DNA of 10,982 nucleotides from contig JASHRR010001338.1 of the NCBI GenBank assembly GCA_030037185.1, forward strand, positions 1-10,982, given 5' to 3'. Shown here piece after piece: positions 7,499 to 10,982 of the stretch. The notes under the pieces are model-generated. The model worked only from the letters and a program-made list of their open reading frames with translations, did not search any database and was not told where the DNA came from. This stretch comes from Xanthobacteraceae bacterium (GTDB lineage Bacteria > Pseudomonadota > Alphaproteobacteria > Rhizobiales > Xanthobacteraceae). Made by a program: the position numbers and the translations under genes. Numbering within the stretch: position 1 is the stretch's first letter; each line of letters opens with the position of its first letter.

Positions 7499-7957
7499 TC
7501 AATGCCAGTCAACGGCGCCGAGCAGCATTCCTGTGCGGCCGTCTCCCCACATCGGCAGCAGGAGACGCGAGAAGGCAGCGTCTTCACCAGAGCGATAGTG
7601 AAGAAAGGTTGGCCTTCTCCCCTCCACCGTTGCACTACATTGGGAGCGCAAATAGTTGAATGGAGTTCGTGGCTCGATCTCATCAGCAAATTTGCCCGCC
7701 GCCGACTCTTTCGACCATCGAGAGAACTCCTCGCCGATAAAGCTAAATCGAAATCGCTCCGGATTGGCAAAAACGTCGATCAGCAGCAGTCTTCCCGCAA
7801 GATCGGCTACCGCGGAGAGCTTCACGTCATCCCAAAACGGCATCTCGTTCTCTCCACGTCTGAGGCTTTCCCAATAAGAAAGCACGGGACGCAGAGTCGG
7901 ACGGAGCCGCTGCGGCAACTCGTATGGGACCGTCGCCTCATTCACGCTCGATATCAT
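7499..7957 (-). CDS. Small single-domain PAS protein (PAS_5-like)
   Basis: 152 residues with no output domain. The core (about 22-150) begins with PVLSYWESLRRGENEMPFWDDV, continues with LLLIDVFANPERFRFSFIGEEFSRW and ends in SRLLLPMWGDGRTGMLLGAVDW. The alternating pattern, the 'W..LR....MP.W.D' opening and the final 'LP.W.DG....LLGA.DW' strand are typical of the PAS_5-like (DUF-type) proteins common in Bradyrhizobium-like genomes. It is cytoplasmic, with no membrane segment or signal peptide. The single cysteine in the core (C107) gives no clue to a cofactor. The start at 7957 is supported by AGAGGA about six bases upstream. It is the middle gene of the usp-PAS-pfkB operon (51 bases after usp, 24 before pfkB). 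Ligand and partner are unknown; family assignment is from pattern only. Confidence 0.75.
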   Translation of the reverse strand: MISSVNEATVPYELPQRLRPTLRPVLSYWESLRRGENEMPFWDDVKLSAVADLAGRLLLIDVFANPERFRFSFIGEEFSRWSKESAAGKFADEIEPRTPFNYLRSQCSATVEGRRPTFLHYRSGEDAAFSRLLLPMWGDGRTGMLLGAVDWH

Positions 7958-8008
7958 TGGACTTCCTCTGCCGGCCTCTCAATTGTCATGCCGCGCCTCA
8001 GACAGTTG

Positions 8009-8470
8009 CTAGGAGGCAAGGGTCAGCTGTGGCGCGCGAACGACAAGGACTGGGATCGCACTGTGCGTTAGAACTTTCACGGTCTCACTCCCGAGAACGA
8101 TCGCGGAAATTCCACGCCGACCGTGTGAAGCCATCACGATCAGGTCGCAGGTCTTCTGTGCTGCCGTGTCAATGATGGCACGATACGGGTTTTCATGCTC
8201 AACGCGTATGGCCTCGCAACTTATCCCATTTGCGTTTGCGGCCTCCTTGGCAACACCAAGATCTTTGGCGGCCATATCCGCTGCGTATTTTTCGTATCGT
8301 TCAGGCTTATTGGTGGCCATCCCAGGCTCGATCGAGAACACATGAAATGGCACCGCAACTGTCACCACGGTGACTTTGGCGTTAATCGATTTCGCCAGAG
8401 CGATGCCATGCTCAATCGCTCTCCCTGACAGCTCCGAGCCGTCGGTGGGGATGAGGATGTGCTTGTACAT
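8009..8470 (-). CDS. Universal stress protein, UspA family (single domain)
   Basis: 153 residues, the normal length for a one-domain Usp. It starts MYKHILIPTDGSELSGRAIEHG with the family Asp10 in the PTDGS loop and ends with the nucleotide loop ASHGRRGISAIVLGS (114-128) followed by IPVLVVRAP. The ATP-binding family has G-2x-G-9x-G(S/T); here the first glycine is Ala114, the rest (G117, G127-S128) is kept, so ATP binding is likely but not certain. The open frame extends 11 codons upstream to 8503, but the ATG at 8470 has GAGGGA (8475-8480) at good spacing and gives the canonical N-terminus, so I chose it. First gene of the usp-PAS-pfkB operon and placed 63 bases from a strong FNR/FixK palindrome. 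Usp proteins of this type are often induced by oxygen limitation. Confidence 0.93.
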   Translation of the reverse strand: MYKHILIPTDGSELSGRAIEHGIALAKSINAKVTVVTVAVPFHVFSIEPGMATNKPERYEKYAADMAAKDLGVAKEAANANGISCEAIRVEHENPYRAIIDTAAQKTCDLIVMASHGRRGISAIVLGSETVKVLTHSAIPVLVVRAPQLTLAS

Positions 8471-8526
8471 GCATTCCCTCGCTGTTCTTTGCAGATCCAA
8501 CATGCAGTCCTTTGCTGGAGGGGGCT

Positions 8527-8540
8527 ATGATCTAGATCAA
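8527..8540 (-). promoter_or_regulatory. Near-perfect FNR/FixK box driving the usp-PAS-pfkB operon
   Basis: ATGATCTAGATCAA (TTGATCTAGATCAT towards usp) matches TTGAT-N4-ATCAA at nine of ten bases and is palindromic across the central CTAG. The centre is about 63 bases before the usp ATG; a class II site at -41.5 puts the transcript start near 8492 with a leader of about 22 bases. The -10 region (about 8498-8504) is only a moderate match. The strength and distance make this the best regulatory call of the window. It could also act on the plus strand, but no recognised gene starts there. Confidence 0.8.
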
Positions 8541-9316
8541 CGATGCCCGTCCGATTCGACGAGCAAGAAGAACCGATCGCGCGCCAGACACCTGAATTTT
8601 TCGTTGGCGACGCCACCTTCTGTCGCCGGATTGGGACGGCCAACCGGACCTTCACCCGATTCAACCCAGACCGCCAACCGGTGCCGGCGCGTCAATTGGG
8701 GCCGCCGAACTCACCTGGAGGTAACGCCACCTCAGGCAAAGACGCTCGGCAGATGACGAGATCGGTGCGTCCGCAGCCCTTGGAGTAATCGACCACGGAC
8801 ATGCGTGTCGGCGTTACACGCGACATATGCGGACATCCAGATCGGCATCGGTACTGGCTGGGCCACCCGCTCAGGATAGTTGTGGGGAGCAAGCGCAGGA
8901 TTTTGCTCGCCTCTGCAGGATCGAGCACTGGTTGCGCCGCCATGGGCAGGCCGTTAATCGCCGCTGCGGCCACCCATCTGGCCTAATCGAAGCAATCGTC
9001 ATGATGGCGAAGGCCACGTTCCGACTCCAACGTCACTTTGCGGGCGGCGCTCAAAGCCCTCGACGAGCCTTAGCGCACGGTTGGAGCATTGGCTGCGGCG
9101 GAGCGAATGCATAAAGCGGATCAAATGTGCGGTGCCGGACAGACGGTCTCGGGCCGTAAGGTTTTGTTACGCGCACCCGCAAAGGGCGGCCCACCACGGA
9201 CCACAGCCCACCGGGTCCTGGCGATAAGTCAAGTACGGATCGGAACATGAAGCTGTTGCCGCGCTCGTCGCAGTCAATCACGGAAGCCAGCTATCGGCGG
9301 CCGACCATGACACCTC
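8541..9316. other. 776-base stretch without a recognised gene, between usp and the hydrogenase operon
   Basis: Open frames occur on both strands, but none has recognisable family motifs plus a good start. The most coding-like is a minus-strand frame from a GTG at 8973 to 8692 (93 residues), whose segment MSVVDYSKGCGRTDLVICRA uses many codons ending in C or G. It lacks a strong ribosome binding site and I do not recognise it. The plus-strand frame 8827-9114 is also unremarkable. A degenerate FixK-like box lies at 9219-9232. The stretch could be a decayed gene, a long regulatory region for the hydrogenase genes, or contain an unrecognised small gene. Confidence 0.5.
9219..9232 (+). promoter_or_regulatory. 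Candidate FixK-like box upstream of the hydrogenase operon
   Basis: TGGCGATAAGTCAA has one mismatch to TTG(A/C)-N6-(T/G)CAA. Alone this is close to chance, but it matches the box at 2893-2906 (reverse complement TTGCGATAAGTCAA) at 13 of 14 bases, including the normally free centre. Its centre is about 91 bases before the hydrogenase beta-subunit ATG, giving a leader of about 50 bases for a class II site. No clear -10 element is visible. Confidence 0.4.
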
Positions 9317-10438
9317 ATGGATAGCACACAACACGCCGTCATGACGGCCGAGGGGCTGCAGGCGCTGTTAGATGCGCTGAATCGGCGCGGCTATCGGGTG
9401 ATCGGCCCTATCCTGCGGGATGGGGCGATCATATACGACGACCTCGCGTCGCTTGACGACCTGCCCAAAGGATGGACCGACGAACAGGACGGCGGGCATT
9501 ACCGGCTGCACCGCCGGAACGATGCGGCGTTGTTCGGCTATGCGGTCGGACCGCATTCGTGGAAGAAGTTTCTGCTTCCGGCGACGCAGCGGCTGTGGTC
9601 GGCCGAGCGCACCGAGCAAGGCGTCGCCGTTACGCCGGAACCACACCCGATTGAGCGGTTTGCGTTCATCGGCGTGCGCGCCTGCGATCTTAGTGCGATC
9701 GCTATTCAGGATCGGGTCCTGACCGGCGGCGCGCATATTGATCCCCGCTATCAGCAGCGGCGGCGAGGCGCTTTCATTGTGGCTCTCAACTGCGGCGTTG
9801 CAGGCGGCACGTGTTTCTGCAGTTCAATGCATGCCGGACCCAAAGCAACAGGCGGATATGACCTCGCCCTGACAGAGCTCATCGGCGACGACGGCAATCG
9901 CTTTGTCGTCGACGTCGGCAGTGAAGAAGGGAGCGCGATGCTCGCCGAGGCGCCGCACCGGTCAGCAACGGCCGAGGAAATGGCCGCCGCCGCCGCCGTC
10001 GTCGCAAAGACATCCGCGAATATGGGCCGCGCGATGCAGGCCGATGATGTGCACGAACTCTTGCTGCGCAACCTTGATCATCCGCGGTGGGACGAGGTCG
10101 CAACGCGCTGCCTGACGTGCGGCAATTGCACGCTCGTCTGCCCAACATGCTTCTGCACCACGGTCGAGGACTCGAGCAATCTCGATGGCAGCCGAACGTC
10201 CCGGTCGCAGCGCTGGGATTCCTGCTTCACGATGGATCACTCCTACATCCATGGCGGCAGCGTGCGTCCGACTGGACGCTCGCGCTACCGGCAATGGATG
10301 ACCCACAAGCTAGCGACCTGGTGGGACCAGTTTGGCACCTCGGGGTGTGTCGGCTGCGGCCGCTGCATCACTTGGTGCCCGGTCGGCATCGACATCACTG
10401 AAGAAGTGGCGGCAATCCGCGGCACCGAGCCGCAGTAA
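9317..10438 (+). CDS. hydB: Group 3b [NiFe] hydrogenase / sulfhydrogenase beta subunit, two 4Fe-4S centres (HydB/AsrA-like)
   Basis: 373 residues. The N-terminal two thirds carries the conserved signatures [18 protein letters not shown] (117-134) and [21 protein letters not shown] (155-175, Cys159, Cys166, Cys168), as in sulfhydrogenase beta and anaerobic sulfite reductase subunit A. Two ferredoxin motifs follow: [12 protein letters not shown] (265-276) and [12 protein letters not shown] (344-355), each CxxCxxCxxxCP. It passes electrons between the NAD(P)-binding gamma subunit and the small hydrogenase subunit in a soluble complex. The ATG at 9317 gives a normal N-terminus but has no good ribosome binding site; the ATG at 9341 ([10 protein letters not shown]) is an alternative. 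The CNB gene follows after 10 bases. Whether the operon is a group 3b hydrogenase depends on the large and small subunit genes beyond the window; AsrA of a sulfite reductase is the main alternative. Confidence 0.85.
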   Translation: MDSTQHAVMTAEGLQALLDALNRRGYRVIGPILRDGAIIYDDLASLDDLPKGWTDEQDGGHYRLHRRNDAALFGYAVGPHSWKKFLLPATQRLWSAERTEQGVAVTPEPHPIERFAFIGVRACDLSAIAIQDRVLTGGAHIDPRYQQRRRGAFIVALNCGVAGGTCFCSSMHAGPKATGGYDLALTELIGDDGNRFVVDVGSEEGSAMLAEAPHRSATAEEMAAAAAVVAKTSANMGRAMQADDVHELLLRNLDHPRWDEVATRCLTCGNCTLVCPTCFCTTVEDSSNLDGSRTSRSQRWDSCFTMDHSYIHGGSVRPTGRSRYRQWMTHKLATWWDQFGTSGCVGCGRCITWCPVGIDITEEVAAIRGTEPQ

Positions 10439-10448
10439 GAGGCAAGGC

Positions 10449-10907
10449 ATGGAAGGGCTCGAGCGCATCGTCCGAGAGCATCCGTTCTTTGCCGGACTAC
10501 AGGATGCGTTCCTCTCGCTCGTGTACGGTTGCGCAAAGAATGTCCGGTTCGAGGCGGGCCAGTATCTGTTCCACGAACGCGAACCGGCCGACTGGTTCTA
10601 TCTGCTTCGTCACGGTCGGGTCGCTCTTCAGGTCACGGCGCCGGGACGCGGTGCGGTCACCTTTCAGACCATGACAGAGGGTGAGGTCGTCGGCCTGTCC
10701 TGGCTGATCCCGCCTTATCGCTGGACGTACGACGCCAGAGCAATCGAGCTCACGCGGGCAATCGCGATGGATGCGAGCTGCTTGCGGCAGAAATGCGAAA
10801 GCGATCACGACCTCGGTTACGAAATGATGAAGCGCTTCATGCCGGTCCTGATCCAGCGCCTGCAGGCCACGCGATTGCAGATCCTCGATGTCTACGGCAC
10901 GCCTTGA
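10449..10907 (+). CDS. Stand-alone cyclic-nucleotide-binding-fold (cNMP/Crp-like) protein in the hydrogenase operon
   Basis: 152 residues with only the CNB jelly roll: helix start [14 protein letters not shown], then [29 protein letters not shown] (32-60), the strand/loop [19 protein letters not shown] (73-91), [10 protein letters not shown] (92-101), and a C-terminal helix [20 protein letters not shown] typical of the Crp dimer helix. No helix-turn-helix follows, so it is not a DNA-binding Crp/Fnr regulator. The phosphate cassette lacks the canonical Arg of the PRxA motif ([11 protein letters not shown] instead), so cAMP binding is doubtful. The ATG at 10449 is 10 bases after the hydB stop with GAGGCAAGG upstream; an in-frame extension to 10332 overlaps hydB and is rejected. 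Similar CNB proteins are known between the beta and gamma genes of group 3b hydrogenase clusters; their role is not settled to my knowledge. Confidence 0.85.
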   Translation: MEGLERIVREHPFFAGLQDAFLSLVYGCAKNVRFEAGQYLFHEREPADWFYLLRHGRVALQVTAPGRGAVTFQTMTEGEVVGLSWLIPPYRWTYDARAIELTRAIAMDASCLRQKCESDHDLGYEMMKRFMPVLIQRLQATRLQILDVYGTP

Positions 10908-10920
10908 CCTGACGGCCGCG

Positions 10921-10982
10921 ATGTCTCGCGGCGACCCGATGGTGCCACGCGTCGCCCGCGTGTTGCGCCGGCGTCGCGACGG
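10921..10982 (+). CDS. hydG: Probable hydrogenase gamma subunit (FAD/NAD(P)-binding), N-terminal fragment cut by window edge
   Basis: Only 20 full codons are visible: MSRGDPMVPRVARVLRRRRD. The pattern 'DPM-PR---V-RRRRD' is the usual beginning of the ferredoxin-NADP-reductase-like gamma subunit in group 3b hydrogenases, and the gene is in the expected place, 13 bases after the CNB gene on the same strand. The ribosome binding site is weak, and ATG at 10939 (MVPRV) is another possible start. The identification rests on position and a short N-terminus only. Confidence 0.5.
   Translation, partial: MSRGDPMVPRVARVLRRRRD

Noticed and set aside
7502..8071. A 189-codon plus-strand open frame antisense to the PAS gene and the end of usp
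   Set aside because: The minus-strand PAS and Usp proteins have clear family patterns and good ribosome binding sites; the plus frame is their shadow.
8651..8664. TTCACCCGATTCAA as another FixK box
   Set aside because: It has one mismatch in a fixed base, no neighbour at a suitable distance, and single-mismatch matches are expected about once per 800 bases.
9111..9124. ATAAAGCGGATCAA as an FNR-like site before the hydrogenase operon
   Set aside because: It has two mismatches in the first half and lies about 200 bases from the start codon.
10332..10448. In-frame N-terminal extension of the CNB protein overlapping hydB
   Set aside because: It would overlap the second ferredoxin motif coding region of hydB, is low complexity (Ala/Ser/Arg), and the ATG at 10449 has a good upstream ribosome binding site and gives the standard CNB start.
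1..10982. CRISPR arrays, transposases, tRNA or rRNA genes, phage genes
   Set aside because: No regularly spaced repeats, transposase motifs, tRNA cloverleaf or rRNA-like stretches were seen on reading both strands.

Overview
The window looks like chromosome of a high-GC alphaproteobacterium, most likely of the Bradyrhizobium/Rhodopseudomonas group. This is inferred from gene content and protein style, not from a search. Every recognisable gene fits life at low oxygen: a high-affinity cbb3 oxidase, a CBS/BON protein, a Pat-type protein acetyltransferase, a UspA protein, a PAS_5-like sensor, a PfkB-type 6-phosphofructokinase, and the start of a group 3b-like (sulfhydrogenase-type) NAD(P)-linked [NiFe] hydrogenase operon.

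Layout. (1) Positions 1-2686, minus strand: a CBS-CBS-BON protein gene, then ccoN (complete), then the first 35 codons of ccoO. (2) Positions 2687-3368: a 682-base divergent region with two FixK/FNR-type boxes (2783-2796 and 2893-2906) and no gene I can recognise. (3) Positions 3369-6065, plus strand: an 898-residue fusion of an ADP-forming acyl-CoA synthetase with a C-terminal GNAT domain (Pat family), followed by a hairpin at 6071-6094. (4) Positions 6066-6445: a convergent gap. (5) Positions 6446-8470, minus strand: a compact usp - PAS - pfkB operon with a near-perfect FNR/FixK palindrome (8527-8540) 63 bases upstream of its first start codon. (6) Positions 8541-9316: 776 bases without a recognisable gene, with a degenerate FixK-like box at 9219-9232. 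(7) Positions 9317-10982, plus strand: hydrogenase beta subunit (two 4Fe-4S motifs), a stand-alone cyclic-nucleotide-binding-fold protein, and the beginning of a probable FAD/NAD-binding gamma subunit.

How it hangs together (inference): an oxygen-responsive FNR/FixK-type regulator probably switches on several of these units together, combining a microaerobic terminal oxidase, glycolytic flux (PfkB), hydrogen/NAD(P)H exchange, stress proteins and perhaps control of acyl-CoA enzymes by lysine acetylation. No transposase, CRISPR array, tRNA or rRNA was seen. The most interesting points are the repeated FixK-type sites, two of which share 13 of 14 bases including the normally free centre; a Pat homologue that keeps the phospho-histidine motif of the ligase domain; a CNB-fold protein with a non-canonical phosphate cassette inside a hydrogenase operon; and the unexplained stretch downstream of a FixK box between 2907 and 3368.
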